64,000 nt of DNA from Streptomyces sp. 2131.1 (GCF_900105515.1 NZ_FNSY01000001.1:1364001-1428000); one strand, 5' to 3'; positions 1 through 9,617 are shown, counted from the stretch's first letter. Program-made: numbers and translations. Notes: generated by a model not told the origin, from the letters alone.

Positions 1-393
1 GTCTTCCCACCGGTCCCCCTGGACGGCTGGCCGAAGGAGCTGGCCAAGCTCCAGGTCTCGGGGACGGACCTGGACGACCCGGAGCCGCCGGCCGCGCCCG
101 GCCCGGCCCACCCGGTGCTCTGGCTCAACCCGGACCTCGGGATGTCGGCCGGCAAGGAGATGGCGCAGGTCGGGCACGGGGCGCAGCTCGCCTGGTGGGA
201 GCTGTCGGAGACCGAGCGCAAGGCGTGGCGCGAGGCGGGCTTCCCGCTCTCGGTGGCCACGGCGGCGCCCGGCGACTGGCGGGAGCTCACGGAGAGCGGG
301 CTGCCCGTCGTGCGGGACGCGGGCTTCACGGAGATCGCGCCCGGCTCGTGCACGGTGGTCGCCGATCACCCGGCGCTGCGGCGGGGTCGCTGA
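1..393 (+). CDS. Peptidyl-tRNA hydrolase, Pth2 type (3' part)
   Basis: This is the C-terminal part of a gene whose start lies before the window; the frame is open from base 1. About 90 residues from the end comes a hydrophobic strand (VLWLNPDLGMSAGKEMAQVG) followed by HGAQLAWW, matching the Pth2 pattern in which a Met-Ser-x-GK-x-AQ-x-x-H segment forms the active-site helix. A variable segment and a terminal strand (CTVVADHP) follow, as in that fold. Family members release peptides from prematurely dissociated peptidyl-tRNA in the cytosol. In actinobacteria such a domain often ends a longer protein, so the missing N-terminus may carry something else. The next gene starts about 120 bp downstream on the same strand, and no terminator hairpin was seen in between. 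Confidence 0.75.
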   Translation, partial: VFPPVPLDGWPKELAKLQVSGTDLDDPEPPAAPGPAHPVLWLNPDLGMSAGKEMAQVGHGAQLAWWELSETERKAWREAGFPLSVATAAPGDWRELTESGLPVVRDAGFTEIAPGSCTVVADHPALRRGR

Positions 394-515
394 GGTCGCG
401 GGCGGCTTTTGCGGGCGTTGCGCCGGAACCTCAAATGAAGCTCTGAACGTCACCCCTTCCGGATTCAGGGCCGCGCTCCGGGGCCATCACCCCTGCACGG
501 AACGGGGGAAGCGAT

Positions 516-1814
516 ATGGGGGACCGCATGAGGCTGGGCATCGGAATCGGCTGGCGGCCGGAGATCGCCGACGAGGTGGAGGCGCTGCCGGGGATCGACT
601 GGGTCGAGGCGGTCGCGGAGAACCTCTGCGCCGACCATCTGCCGGACTCCCTGGTACGCCTGCGGGAGCGCGGGGTCACCGTGGTGCCGCACGGGGTCTC
701 GCTGGGCCTCGGCGGGGCCGACCGCCCGGACCCGGGCAGGCTCGCAGACCTCGCCGCCCGGGCCACGCTGCTGGGCGCGCCGCTGGTGACCGAGCACATC
801 GCGTTCGTACGGGCGGGCGGGGCGCGCACCGGGTCTCCGGTGCTGGAGGCCGGGCATCTGCTGCCCGTGGCGCGGACCCGGGCGGCGCTGGACGTGCTGT
901 GCGAGAACGTGCGCATCGCGCAGGACGCGCTGCCGGTGCCGCTGGCCCTGGAGAACATCGCGGCGCTGATCTCCTGGCCCGGCGAGGAGCTGACCGAGGG
1001 GCAGTTCCTCGCGGAGCTGGTCGAGCGGACCGGGGTGCGGCTGCTGATCGACGTGGCCAATCTGCACACCAACCACGTGAACCGGGGTGAGGACCCGGCG
1101 ACCGCGCTCGACGAGCTGCCGGTGGAGGCCATCGCGTACGTGCATGTGGCGGGCGGGGTCGAGAAGGACGGCGTGTGGCACGACACGCACGCCCACCCGG
1201 TGACCGCTCCGGTGCTCGACGTGCTGGCCGAGCTGCGCTCCCGGGTCGACCCGCCGGGGGTGCTGCTGGAGCGCGACGACGCGTTCCCGCCGGCCGGTGA
1301 GCTGGCGGGCGAGCTGGATGCGATCCGGGGGACTCTGGCGGAGGGCCGGGGCGCCTCGGCGGCCTGGGCCGCCCAGGAGGTCCCACCCGCCGTGCCCGTC
1401 GCGGAGTCCGTACGGGACGGTGTCGCCGTCGCGCAGACCGCCCTGCTGTCCGCCTTGGTCGCCGGGACGCCCGCGCCGAAGGGGTTCGACCGGCAGCGGC
1501 TCCGGGTGCAGAGCCGTGCGCTGGCCGCCAAGCGCGCGGACGTCGTGGCGAAGGTGGCGCCCGAACTGCCGGAGATCCTGGGCAGCGGCTACCGGGAGGC
1601 GTTCCTCGCGTACGCCGGGGCGCGGCCCATGACCGCGGGGTACCGGCGCGACGCCCTGGACTTCGCGGAGCACCTGCTCGTCGCGGACCGCCCCGAGGAC
1701 GACGCGGCCCGCCGCCGGCTGACGCACTGGTGGCGGGACCGGGCCGCGCCCCGGCCGCCCGGGCGTACCACCCGGCTGGTGCGGGCCGCCCGCTCCGTGC
1801 TGGCGGGGCGGTGA
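516..1814 (+). CDS. DUF692 multinuclear non-heme iron oxygenase (MNIO) with C-terminal extension
   Basis: A 432-residue protein. Residues 1-265 read as a DUF692 TIM barrel with the polar residues that bind the iron cluster in MbnB/TglH/BufB relatives: His59 (VVPHGVS), His94 (VTEHIAF), Glu146 (LALENIA), Asp179 and His184/187 ([11 protein letters not shown]), His210 (YVHVAGG), Asp223/His225 (WHDTHAH) and Glu252 (LLERDD). Exact ligand assignment is by analogy. Characterised members rewrite Cys-containing peptides, for example to oxazolone/thioamide or thiooxazole groups. Residues about 285-432 form a predicted helical extension rich in Arg and Ala; it may replace the separate partner protein (MbnC, TglI) that known MNIOs need. 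The start is chosen because GGGGGAAG lies 6 bases upstream. The stop overlaps the next start as GTGA, implying translational coupling to a Cys-rich protein. Confidence 0.85.
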   Translation: MGDRMRLGIGIGWRPEIADEVEALPGIDWVEAVAENLCADHLPDSLVRLRERGVTVVPHGVSLGLGGADRPDPGRLADLAARATLLGAPLVTEHIAFVRAGGARTGSPVLEAGHLLPVARTRAALDVLCENVRIAQDALPVPLALENIAALISWPGEELTEGQFLAELVERTGVRLLIDVANLHTNHVNRGEDPATALDELPVEAIAYVHVAGGVEKDGVWHDTHAHPVTAPVLDVLAELRSRVDPPGVLLERDDAFPPAGELAGELDAIRGTLAEGRGASAAWAAQEVPPAVPVAESVRDGVAVAQTALLSALVAGTPAPKGFDRQRLRVQSRALAAKRADVVAKVAPELPEILGSGYREAFLAYAGARPMTAGYRRDALDFAEHLLVADRPEDDAARRRLTHWWRDRAAPRPPGRTTRLVRAARSVLAGR

Positions 1815-2836
1815 CGGGGATGAACGTGCTGCCTGTCCTTCTGATCCTCGCCCTGGCCGTCTCGTCCGTCCTGCTGATCCGCGGTCTCGTCCGTGCCCGC
1901 CGGGGCCCGGGCGGGCCGGTGCACGACCTGTCCGAGGCGGCGTTCCTGAACGGCGGGCCCGGCCGGGTCGTCGACACGGCGCTCACCGCGATGCAGGCGG
2001 ACGGCCGGCTGGACGTCGGCGGTCCGGGCATCGTCGCCGTGCTGCGGCCGGTCGCCCACGACCCGGTGGAGCGCGCGGTGCTCCAGGAGCTGGCCGCCGC
2101 GCCGAGCGGCGCGCTGGCCTCGCTGCGGCTGGCGGTGATGCGGCACGCGGCGGTGCAGGAGACCGGTGACGGTCTCGCCGCGCGCGGACTGCTGGCCCCG
2201 CCCGACGCGGCCGCGCGGTGGCGGCGGTGGGGAACGGCTCAGGGCGTGCTCTGTCTGCTGGGCCTGCCCGTGGCCTTCTTCATGGTCATCAGCCGGTTCC
2301 TGGAGGACGACCACGGCACCGGCACGGACGTGCCGTTGTTCCTCCTCACATTCCCGCCCCTGATCGCCGGGGCGCTGACCGGGCTGATCTGCGCGGCGGT
2401 GGCCCGGTCCCGGATCACCAAGGCGGGACGCACGGCGGCGGAGGAGTTCCGGGCCGCGCAGGCGCACCGGACCGATCCGGCGTTCCTGGTGGCGACCGGC
2501 GGCCCGCGCACCATCGCGGACCCGGCGCTGCGGACGCACCTGGTGACTGCGGCCCGGATCCGCCCCGCCTCCCCGTCCCACGGCTCGCACGGCTCCACGG
2601 ACACGGCGCTGCTGCTCGCGACGACGGCCTGGTGCGCCGGGTCGGCCCCGGGCGGCGGCTGCGGGAGCACGTCGGGGAGCAGCTGCGGCGGGAGCTCGGG
2701 TTCCGGCTGCGGGGGCGGCTCGTCCTGCGGCGGCGGGTCGAGCTGCGGGGGCGGCGGGTCCAGTTGCGGCGGCTCCAGCTGCGGGGGCGGCGGGTCCAGC
2801 TGCGGCGGCGGGTCCAGCTGCAGCAGCAGTTCCTGA
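1811..2836 (+). CDS. TIGR04222-type membrane protein with Gly/Ser/Cys-rich tail; candidate MNIO substrate
   Basis: About 341 residues from the GTG that overlaps the MNIO stop, or 338 from an ATG nine bases later; both are plausible. The order is: an N-terminal membrane segment ([20 protein letters not shown]), a soluble part with the motif [19 protein letters not shown], two more hydrophobic segments near residues 150 and 185, another soluble stretch, then from about residue 285 a low-complexity tail with nine Cys separated by SGS and GGG/SS units, ending in SSCSSSS. The N-terminal body matches the TIGR04222 family, which I recall as being defined by its proximity to Cys-rich tails. The coupled MNIO acts on Cys-containing peptides in known systems, so the tail is the obvious substrate; that is inference. 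No leader or cleavage site is evident. Confidence 0.75.
   Translation: MTGMNVLPVLLILALAVSSVLLIRGLVRARRGPGGPVHDLSEAAFLNGGPGRVVDTALTAMQADGRLDVGGPGIVAVLRPVAHDPVERAVLQELAAAPSGALASLRLAVMRHAAVQETGDGLAARGLLAPPDAAARWRRWGTAQGVLCLLGLPVAFFMVISRFLEDDHGTGTDVPLFLLTFPPLIAGALTGLICAAVARSRITKAGRTAAEEFRAAQAHRTDPAFLVATGGPRTIADPALRTHLVTAARIRPASPSHGSHGSTDTALLLATTAWCAGSAPGGGCGSTSGSSCGGSSGSGCGGGSSCGGGSSCGGGGSSCGGSSCGGGGSSCGGGSSCSSSS
2650..2830 (+). repeat. Coding repeat for (G/S)n-Cys units
   Basis: Imperfect tandem units around GGCGGGTCCAGCTGCGG encode the Gly/Ser/Cys tail of the membrane protein. Spacing between successive Cys codons is 4 to 7 residues, so units have been gained or lost. The array is in frame and is best read as protein-level low complexity, not a DNA element. 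Confidence 0.8.
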
Positions 2837-2899
2837 GACGGCCGTCCACCTGCTGGACGACCTCTGGCGCCGCGGCCCGCGCTCGCATAGAACACCGGC

Positions 2900-3664
2900 A
2901 TGGTCCCGTTTCTGTTGTTGCTGGTCGCATGGGGTGCGGCGGGGGTCTCCTGCGTGCGGCTCTGCCTGGCGGGTGCCCGGCGGCCGGGCCGCGCGCCCCG
3001 GGACAGCGGCCGGCAACTCACGCTGTACGAGGCGGCGTTCCTGGCCGGCGGACCGCACCGGGTGGCCGATCTGGCACTCGTCTCCATGCATCTGCGGCGA
3101 CGACTGCTGCTGGCCCACACCGGCTGGGCGACCGTCGTCGATCCGGAGGGCCGCGACGAGGTGGAGCGCACGGTGATCCGTGCCATCGGGCCGGAGGGCC
3201 AGTCGCCGATAGGGCCGGTGCGCGCGTCGGCAGCCGCGGCGGACGCCGTACGCGACGTGGCCGACCGGCTCGTCGACCGCGGTCTCGCGATGCCGCGCGG
3301 GGCGGACATGGCCGCGGCGGTGCGGGCGGTACGCGGGGCGGCGCTGCTGGTGGCCGCGCTGGGCGCCGCCGTCCTGGTTCCGGGAGGTCCGGACACCGGG
3401 CGCCCGGGTTGGTTCGCGCTGCCGCTCGCGCTGACCCTCGGATGCCTGGTCATAGCCCGGATCGAGGCGCACCCCTACGGTTCCTGGGCCTCCCCGGCCG
3501 GGCAGCGGCTGCTGGCGGCGTGCGCGGTGCCGGGGGACGGCGCGACGGGCGACACGCTGGTGACGGTCGCGGTGCGCGGGGTGGACGCGGTGGACGACCC
3601 CGCGCTGCGGGCCGCGCTGACCGGCCGCACAGGCGTACGGAAGCTGCTGGGCGCCCGCGAATGA
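2900..3664 (+). CDS. TIGR04222-type membrane protein without Cys tail
   Basis: A 254-residue paralog of the preceding protein. It shares the N-terminal membrane helix, the signature LTLYEAAFLAGGPHRVADLAL (compare [19 protein letters not shown] upstream), a VDPEGRDEVERTVIR segment resembling [13 protein letters not shown], and two later hydrophobic segments (residues about 148-168 and 176-190). It stops where the upstream protein begins its Cys-rich tail. It follows by 63 bases on the same strand and is the last gene before a strong terminator, so the three genes probably form one unit. No strong ribosome-binding site precedes the ATG. It may be a membrane partner or scaffold for the tailed protein; its function is unknown. 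Confidence 0.7.
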   Translation: MVPFLLLLVAWGAAGVSCVRLCLAGARRPGRAPRDSGRQLTLYEAAFLAGGPHRVADLALVSMHLRRRLLLAHTGWATVVDPEGRDEVERTVIRAIGPEGQSPIGPVRASAAAADAVRDVADRLVDRGLAMPRGADMAAAVRAVRGAALLVAALGAAVLVPGGPDTGRPGWFALPLALTLGCLVIARIEAHPYGSWASPAGQRLLAACAVPGDGATGDTLVTVAVRGVDAVDDPALRAALTGRTGVRKLLGARE

Positions 3665-3668
3665 CAAA

Positions 3669-3699
3669 CGGTGCGGCGCGCGGGAAGCGCGCCGCACCG
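3669..3699 (+). terminator. Factor-independent-type terminator hairpin
   Basis: A perfect 13-bp stem (CGGTGCGGCGCGC and its complement) with the 5-base loop GGGAA begins five bases after the second TIGR04222 stop codon. There is no long T run, as is usual in Streptomyces. It separates this unit from the convergent hemG-hemQ operon. Confidence 0.75.
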
Positions 3700-3796
3700 C
3701 TGAGCCGAACCCGGTGTCGCTGGACCGGCGGACGGCACCAGGTGCCGTGTGCCCGCCGTCTGATCTTCCGGGTTGGGGTGGTCACAAGCCCGTTCG

Positions 3797-4531
3797 CTAG
3801 GCGAGCCCGGCCACCAGGTCCGCGACCGACTTGCGCCGGCCGGTGAAGAAGGGGACCTCCTCGCGGACGTGCATCCGCGCCTCGGAGGCCCTGAGGTGCC
3901 GCATCAGGTCGACGATGCGGTACAGCTCGTCCGCCTCGAAGGCCAGCATCCACTCGTAGTCGCCGAGCGAGAACGAGGCGACGGTGTTGGCGCGCACGTC
4001 GGGGTAGCCGCGGGCCATCTTGCCGTGGTCCGCGAGCATGCGGCGGCGGTCCTCGTCGGGCAGCAGGTACCAGTCGTAAGAGCGCACGAAGGGGTACACG
4101 CTGACGTAGTTGCGCGGCGTCTCGTCGGCGAGGAACGCCGGGATGTGCGACTTGTTGAACTCGGCGGGGCGGTGCAGCGCCATGTTCGACCAGACCGGCT
4201 CCAAGTGCCGCCCGAGACCCGTGCGGCGGAAGAGGTTGTACGCCTCCTGGAGCTCGTCCGCGGTCTCCGCGTGCCACCAGATCAGAAGGTCGGCGTCGGC
4301 GCGCAGGCCCGAGACGTCGTACGTGCCGCGGATGGTGATGTCCTTGGCCGCGAGCTGGTCGAACAGCTCCTGGACCTCGCCGGCGACGGCCGCGCGGTCC
4401 GTGTCGGCGGGCAGGACGTCGCGCAGCTTGAAGACGGACCACAGCGTGTAGCGGATGACCTCGTTGAGGTCCTTGGCCTTCTTGCCGGCGTTCGGAGCCT
4501 TGCTTGATGTCTCAGTCTCGGGTGCACTCAT
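3797..4531 (-). CDS. hemQ: Coproheme decarboxylase (HemQ/ChdC, chlorite dismutase-like)
   Basis: A 244-residue member of the chlorite dismutase-like family that finishes the coproporphyrin-dependent heme pathway by decarboxylating coproheme to heme b with peroxide. Recognisable segments are [11 protein letters not shown] near the N-terminus, [17 protein letters not shown] (about 71-87), [16 protein letters not shown] (142-157) holding the presumed radical Tyr146, and [13 protein letters not shown] with the presumed proximal heme ligand His169. The charged N-terminal 20 residues are typical of actinobacterial versions. The ATG was chosen because it precedes this N-terminus and lies only 4 bases after the hemG stop, making a hemG-hemQ operon that supplies both late enzymes together. 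Confidence 0.92.
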   Translation of the reverse strand: MSAPETETSSKAPNAGKKAKDLNEVIRYTLWSVFKLRDVLPADTDRAAVAGEVQELFDQLAAKDITIRGTYDVSGLRADADLLIWWHAETADELQEAYNLFRRTGLGRHLEPVWSNMALHRPAEFNKSHIPAFLADETPRNYVSVYPFVRSYDWYLLPDEDRRRMLADHGKMARGYPDVRANTVASFSLGDYEWMLAFEADELYRIVDLMRHLRASEARMHVREEVPFFTGRRKSVADLVAGLA

Positions 4532-4535
4532 ACGG

Positions 4536-6008
4536 CTATTGTCCCGCCTCGCTCCGAGTGCCCTGAACCAGGGTCGGCGTGGCGATGATCTCCCCCGCGA
4601 GATCCCCGGCGATCTCGTCCGCGGCCCGGTGGGCGCTCGCCACGCAGGCGGGGATGCCCACCCCGTCGTACACCGCGCCGCACACCCGCAGCGCGGGCAG
4701 CTTCGCGACCGCGTCGCGGATGCGGCCGACCCGCGCGAGGTGCCCCACCGGGTACTGCGGCAGCCCGCCGATCCACCGGGTGACCTCGGTCGCCACGGGC
4801 CAGGCACCGAGCCCGGTCGCGGCGGCCAGGTCGCGCAGCGACACGCCGACCAGCTCGCCGTCCTCGCGGTGCAGGTGCTCCTCCTCGCCGTACCGGCCCA
4901 CCGAGGTGCGCAGCACGAACAGGTCGGGCGCCGCGTCGGCGACCCACTGCCACTTGTGGGTGGAGAAGGTGGCGGCCTTGATGGTGTGCCCGTCGACCGG
5001 CGGTACGAGGAAGCCGGAGCGCCCGTCGAAGGCGGTGCCGGTCACGTCGGAGCGCCGGAACGCCATGGTGACCAGGGCCATCGACGCGTACTCGACGCCC
5101 GCGAGTTCGGCCGAGGCCCCCGGCGACTCGGCGGCGAGCAGCGTGGCCGCGGACCAGGCGGGGACGGCGAGGACGATGCCGTCGGCGTGCACGACGCGGG
5201 TGTCGGTGCGTACGTCCCAGCCGTCTGCGGTACGGGCGAGGCCCAGCACGGGCGTCTCGGTGAGGATCGCGCCGCCCCCGGCCCGTACGGCGTCGGCGAC
5301 GGCCCCCGGCAGGGTGCCGATGCCGCCCTCGATGCCCTGGAAGACGGGCCCGGTCTGCTGCCGGGCCGCCGCCTGCTCCTGGAGGCGAGTGACCCCGTCG
5401 AGCAGCGAGCCTCCCTGCCGGGCCGCCTGGAAGAGCTGCGGGACGGCGGCGCGCATCGAGATCCGGTAGGCGTCGCCCGCGTACACCCCGCCGAGCAGCG
5501 GCTCCACCAGCCGGTCGACGACCTCGCGGCCCAGCCGGTCCGCGACGTACGTGCCGACGGAGACGTCCTCGCCGACAGCGGTCGGGGGCAGTTCGCGGTC
5601 CTCGGCGATGCGGGCAAGTCCCTCGGGCGACAGCACCTCGCCGAGGACGGACGGGTCACCCGGGACGCCCATCACATGGCCCTTGGGCATGGGGCGCAGC
5701 GCGTCGCGCGTCCACAGGGCGGCGGTCGCCGTGGCGGGCGGCTGGAGGCGGTCGCCGAGGCCCACGGCGCGGGCCAGGGCGACGGCCTCCGGGCGGCGGG
5801 CGAGCATGGACTCGGCGCCGAGGTCGACCCGGGCGCCCGCGACCTCGCCGGTCATGAGCTTGCCGCCGAGGCGGTCGGTCGCCTCCAGGAGGGTGACCCT
5901 CAGCCCGGCGCCGACGAGCCGGTGGGCGGCCGCGAGTCCGGCGATGCCGCCGCCGATGACGACGACGTTGCGGGGGGCCCGGTCCGCGCGGTGTGTGGAT
6001 GGCTGCAT
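4536..6008 (-). CDS. hemG: Coproporphyrinogen III oxidase / protoporphyrinogen oxidase (HemY/CgoX family)
   Basis: A 490-residue FAD enzyme. Residues 14-45 form the dinucleotide-binding motif ([17 protein letters not shown] then [11 protein letters not shown]), and the C-terminus has the matching FAD segment ([20 protein letters not shown]). In Gram-positive bacteria this flavoprotein oxidises coproporphyrinogen III to coproporphyrin III, the substrate for iron insertion before HemQ acts. It is first in the operon with hemQ. Its promoter must lie in the roughly 125-bp gap shared with the divergent DUF4349 lipoprotein gene. Length and motifs are normal. The names hemY, hemG and cgoX are all used for this family. 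Confidence 0.9.
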   Translation of the reverse strand: MQPSTHRADRAPRNVVVIGGGIAGLAAAHRLVGAGLRVTLLEATDRLGGKLMTGEVAGARVDLGAESMLARRPEAVALARAVGLGDRLQPPATATAALWTRDALRPMPKGHVMGVPGDPSVLGEVLSPEGLARIAEDRELPPTAVGEDVSVGTYVADRLGREVVDRLVEPLLGGVYAGDAYRISMRAAVPQLFQAARQGGSLLDGVTRLQEQAAARQQTGPVFQGIEGGIGTLPGAVADAVRAGGGAILTETPVLGLARTADGWDVRTDTRVVHADGIVLAVPAWSAATLLAAESPGASAELAGVEYASMALVTMAFRRSDVTGTAFDGRSGFLVPPVDGHTIKAATFSTHKWQWVADAAPDLFVLRTSVGRYGEEEHLHREDGELVGVSLRDLAAATGLGAWPVATEVTRWIGGLPQYPVGHLARVGRIRDAVAKLPALRVCGAVYDGVGIPACVASAHRAADEIAGDLAGEIIATPTLVQGTRSEAGQ

Positions 6009-6135
6009 GGCTCCACTCTCTCAAACCGGTTCCGAGTCCTGACCGTGACCGCTTCGAAACCGGATTCGCGGGTCCGACCGCGCGCCCCGGTACGTCCCAC
6101 CGCCGTCATCAATCACCCGTCCTGGGGGGACAGTT

Positions 6136-7074
6136 ATGCAGGGAGCACCCTTCATCCGCACCTTCATCCGTACCGGCAGAGGCATGCGCACCGCGCCGGC
6201 CGCCGTGCTGCTGGCCGCCGTGCTGGCGCTGAGCGGCTGCGGCGCGGCGAGCGACGCGTCGGACGGCAAGGCCGTCCGGGGCGGCGTGGCCGAGCCCCAG
6301 CAGCAGGCGGACGCGGCGGCCGGCAAGGCCGAGGCACCGGCGGCGGATTCGGCCCGCACGGAGCAGCAGCGCAAGAACCCGAAGCCGGCCGCGACGCATG
6401 TCATCCGCACCGCCTCCCTCTCCGTGGAGGTGAGGAACGCGTCGAAGGCGGCCGCGAACGCCCGGGCGGCGGCCCAGGACGCGGGCGGGCTGGTCGAGAA
6501 GGAGACCACCGAACGGGTCGACGGCACTCGGGAGTCCTCGAACCTCGTGCTGCGCGTGCCGCAGGAGGCGTACGACGAGGTGCTGCGGGAGCTGTCGGGC
6601 GCGGGGAAGCTCGTCTCGCGTACGTCGGCGGCCAAGGACGTCACCGACCAGGTCGTCGACGTCGACAGCCGGATCGCGACCCAGCGGGCGAGCGTGGCGC
6701 GGGTCCGCGAGCTGATGGACCGGGCCGGCAAGCTGGCCGACGTGGTCACACTGGAGGGCGAACTGAGCAGCCGTCAGGCCGCGCTGGAGTCGTTGCTCGC
6801 CCAGCAGGCGTCCCTCAAGGACCGTACGACGCTGGCGACCATCACTCTCGAACTGGTGGAACCGGAGGTGGCGGCCGAGGCGGCCGACGACGACCCGGGC
6901 TTCCCGGACGCCGTCGCCGGGGGCTGGCACGCCTTCGTGACGATGCTGCGCTGGCTGGCGATGGCGGTCGGCGCCGCGGCCCCGTTCCTGGCCGTGGCGG
7001 CGGTCCTGGCCGCGCTGTGGCGGCTGTCGCACCGCCGCCGGGGCGCGAAGCGGGGTGCCGTCGAGGGCGAGTGA
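6136..7074 (+). CDS. DUF4349 lipoprotein
   Basis: A 312-residue secreted, membrane-anchored protein. After a short basic leader a signal peptide (RTAPAAVLLAAVLALSGC) ends in the lipobox LSGC, so the mature protein starts with lipidated Cys. An Ala/Gln-rich linker is followed by the DUF4349 region (residues about 90-245: HVIRTASLSVEVRNASKAA, LRVPQEAYDEVLREL, VDSRIATQRASV), which is largely helical and probably coiled coil. A transmembrane helix near 275-297 and a basic tail finish it. The first ATG has a GGGGGGA ribosome-binding site; an ATG 48 bases later could also serve. Function is unknown; DUF4349 proteins resemble envelope scaffolds. Confidence 0.8.
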   Translation: MQGAPFIRTFIRTGRGMRTAPAAVLLAAVLALSGCGAASDASDGKAVRGGVAEPQQQADAAAGKAEAPAADSARTEQQRKNPKPAATHVIRTASLSVEVRNASKAAANARAAAQDAGGLVEKETTERVDGTRESSNLVLRVPQEAYDEVLRELSGAGKLVSRTSAAKDVTDQVVDVDSRIATQRASVARVRELMDRAGKLADVVTLEGELSSRQAALESLLAQQASLKDRTTLATITLELVEPEVAAEAADDDPGFPDAVAGGWHAFVTMLRWLAMAVGAAAPFLAVAAVLAALWRLSHRRRGAKRGAVEGE

Positions 7075-7138
7075 ATGCGCCACCGGTGCGCGCCGCGCCG
7101 TAGCGTGGGCCCTTCGGACGGGCTTCGAAGGGACTGGC

Positions 7139-8521
7139 ATGGCGGCGGAACGACTGGTGGTCATCGGCGGGGACGCGGCGGGCATGTCCGCCGCGTCCCA
7201 GGCCCGGCGGCTCAAGGGCTCGGACGAGCTGAGCATCACGGCCTTCGAACGGGGCCACTTCACCTCGTACTCCGCGTGCGGCATCCCGTACTGGGTCGGC
7301 GGCGACGTGACCGACCGGGACGACCTCATCGCCCGTACGCCCGAGGAGCACCGGGCCCGGGACATCGATCTGCGCACCCGCACCGAGGTGACCGAGATCG
7401 ACGTGGCGGGGCGGCGGGTGCGCGCCCTGGACCGGGAATCCGGCGAGAGGTACTGGACCGGGTTCGACAAGCTGGTGATCGCCACCGGGGCCCGGCCGGT
7501 GCGCCCGCGGCTGCCCGGCATGGACGCGGCCGGGGTGCACGGGGTGCAGACGCTGGACGACGGGCAGGCGCTGCTGGACAGCCTGGACCGTACCGAGGGC
7601 AGGCGCGCGGTCGTCGTCGGCGCCGGGTACATCGGCGTCGAGATGGCCGAGGCGATGCTGAAGCGCGGCTTCGAGGTGACCGTCCTCAACCGCGGCGAGC
7701 AGCCGATGGCGACGCTCGACCCGGACATGGGACGCATGGTCCACGACGCCATGGACGGACTCGGCATCACCACGGTGAACGGGGCGGCGGTCACCGCCAT
7801 CCGGACCGGCGATGACGGCCGGGTCACCGAGGTCGTCACGGACGACGCGAGCTACCCGGCGGACATCGTGGTGCTCGGCATCGGCGTCGAGCCGGAGACC
7901 GCCCTGGCCCGGGAGGCGGGGCTGCCGCTCGGACCGCACGGCGGGCTGCTGACCGACCTGGCGATGCGGGTCGTCGGCCACGAGAACATCTGGGCCGGCG
8001 GCGACTGCGTGGAGGTCCTCGACCTGGTGGCGGGCCACACCCGGCACATCGCGCTCGGCACGCACGCCAACAAGCACGGCCAGGTCATCGGCTCCAACGT
8101 CGGCGGCGGCTACGGCACGTTCCCCGGTGTGGTGGGTACGGCGGTGAGCAAGGTGTGCGACCTGGAGATCGCCCGGACCGGGCTGCGCGAGAAGGACGCC
8201 CGGGCGGTGGGGTTGCGGTACGTCACGGCGACGATCGAGTCGACGAGCCGGGCGGGCTACTACCCGGACGCGCGGGCCATGACGGTGAAGATGCTCGCGG
8301 AGTACCGCACGGGCCGGCTGCTCGGCGTGCAGATCGTGGGCCGCGAGGGCGCGGGCAAGCGGGTCGACGTGGCGGCGGTGGCGCTCACCGCGCGGATGAC
8401 CGTCGAGCAGATGACCGCGCTGGACCTGGGGTACGCCCCGCCGTTCTCGCCGGTCTGGGACCCGGTCCTGGTAGCGGCCCGCAAAACGGTGTCGGTGCTG
8501 CGGAAGGCGGGCACCGACTGA
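7139..8521 (+). CDS. FAD-dependent CoA-disulfide reductase-like oxidoreductase
   Basis: A 460-residue pyridine-nucleotide-disulfide oxidoreductase. The FAD motif (LVVIGGDAAGMSAASQARR) is at the N-terminus, an NAD(P)H motif (AVVVGAGYIGVEMAEAM) lies near residue 155, the second FAD contact (NIWAGGDCVEV) near 290, and a dimerisation domain fills the last 120 residues. Cys47 in SYSACGIPYWVGG sits where CoA-disulfide reductases and NADH oxidases carry their single redox Cys, so a mixed disulfide with CoA or another small thiol is likely. The ATG is chosen for the GAAGGGA ribosome-binding site upstream. It could act in thiol homeostasis; substrate preference (CoA, mycothiol-related, polysulfide) cannot be read from sequence. 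Confidence 0.82.
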   Translation: MAAERLVVIGGDAAGMSAASQARRLKGSDELSITAFERGHFTSYSACGIPYWVGGDVTDRDDLIARTPEEHRARDIDLRTRTEVTEIDVAGRRVRALDRESGERYWTGFDKLVIATGARPVRPRLPGMDAAGVHGVQTLDDGQALLDSLDRTEGRRAVVVGAGYIGVEMAEAMLKRGFEVTVLNRGEQPMATLDPDMGRMVHDAMDGLGITTVNGAAVTAIRTGDDGRVTEVVTDDASYPADIVVLGIGVEPETALAREAGLPLGPHGGLLTDLAMRVVGHENIWAGGDCVEVLDLVAGHTRHIALGTHANKHGQVIGSNVGGGYGTFPGVVGTAVSKVCDLEIARTGLREKDARAVGLRYVTATIESTSRAGYYPDARAMTVKMLAEYRTGRLLGVQIVGREGAGKRVDVAAVALTARMTVEQMTALDLGYAPPFSPVWDPVLVAARKTVSVLRKAGTD

Positions 8522-8543
8522 GCGGCGCCCGCCTCCCCGGGGT

Positions 8544-9617
8544 TCAGCGTGCGGTGCTGGTGTGGACGTACTCGACGAGACGGGAGAGCGCGTCCGGGTC
8601 CATGTTCGGCATCACGCCGTGGCCCAGGTTGAAGATGTGGCCCTCCAGGCCCGCGGCCGCGTCCAGCACCTCCCGGGTCTTGGCCTCCACCGCGGAGGTC
8701 GGCGCGAACAGCACCGCCGGGTCGAGGTTGCCCTGGAGCGCCTTGCCGGGTCCGACGCGGCGGGCGGCCTCGTCGAGCGGGACGCGCCAGTCGACGCCGA
8801 CGACGTCCGCACCGGCCTCGCCCATGAGGCCGAGCAGTTCACCGGTGCCGACGCCGAAGTGGATGCGGGGGACGCCGTACGGGGCGACGGTCTCGAAGAC
8901 CTTCGCGGAGGCGGGGAGCACGGAGCGCCGGTAGTCGGCGGGGGCGAGCGCGCCGACCCAGGAGTCGAAGAGCTGGACGGCCGAGGCGCCGGCGTCGATC
9001 TGGACCTTCAGGAAGGCGCCGGTGATCTCGGCGAGGCGGTCGAGCAGGTCGGCCCAGAGCTCCGGGTCGCCGTACATCATGGCCTTGGTGTGCTCGTGGT
9101 TGCGGGACGGGCCGCCCTCCACGAGGTAGCTGGCGAGGGTGAACGGCGCACCCGCGAAGCCGATCAGCGGGGTCTCCCCCAGCTCGGCCGTGAGCAGGCC
9201 GATGGCCTCGGTGACGTACGGGACGTCCTCGGGCGTGAGGTCGCGCAGCCGGGCGAGGTCCGCGCGGGTGCGGATCGGCTCGGCGATCACCGGGCCGACG
9301 CCGGGCTTGATGTCTAGGTCGATGCCGATCGCCTTCAGCGGGACGACGATGTCGCTGTAGTAGACCGCGGCGTCCACCTTGTGGCGGCGAACGGGCTGCA
9401 TGGTGATCTCGGCGACGAGCTCCGGCATCGCGCAGGACTCGAGCATCGGGATGCCTTCGCGCACCTTCAGGTACTCGGGCAGCGAGCGCCCCGCCTGACG
9501 CATGAACCAGACCGGCGTGTGCGGCACCGGCTCGCGCCGGCAGGCCTTCAGGAACGCCGAGTCGTAGGTGGCGGAAGTCTTCGTCTGCTGCCCGGAGGGG
9601 CGGTCGTTGGCACTCAC
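8544..9617 (-). CDS. hemE: Uroporphyrinogen decarboxylase
   Basis: A 357-residue enzyme that removes four acetate carboxyls from uroporphyrinogen III to give coproporphyrinogen III, the branch point feeding the hemG/hemQ route encoded nearby. Diagnostic segments are [13 protein letters not shown] (residues about 37-50) with the substrate-binding Arg residues, [17 protein letters not shown] with the catalytic Asp, [17 protein letters not shown] with the conserved Tyr, and [14 protein letters not shown] near the C-terminus. The start is GTG. It is transcribed away from the DUF3000 gene and convergent with the oxidoreductase. A short Ser/Gln-rich N-terminal extension is common in Streptomyces. 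Confidence 0.93.
   Translation of the reverse strand: MSANDRPSGQQTKTSATYDSAFLKACRREPVPHTPVWFMRQAGRSLPEYLKVREGIPMLESCAMPELVAEITMQPVRRHKVDAAVYYSDIVVPLKAIGIDLDIKPGVGPVIAEPIRTRADLARLRDLTPEDVPYVTEAIGLLTAELGETPLIGFAGAPFTLASYLVEGGPSRNHEHTKAMMYGDPELWADLLDRLAEITGAFLKVQIDAGASAVQLFDSWVGALAPADYRRSVLPASAKVFETVAPYGVPRIHFGVGTGELLGLMGEAGADVVGVDWRVPLDEAARRVGPGKALQGNLDPAVLFAPTSAVEAKTREVLDAAAGLEGHIFNLGHGVMPNMDPDALSRLVEYVHTSTAR

Noticed and set aside
2650..2830. CRISPR-like or minisatellite repeat
   Set aside because: Units are in frame, encode G/S/C residues and lack unique spacers of constant length.
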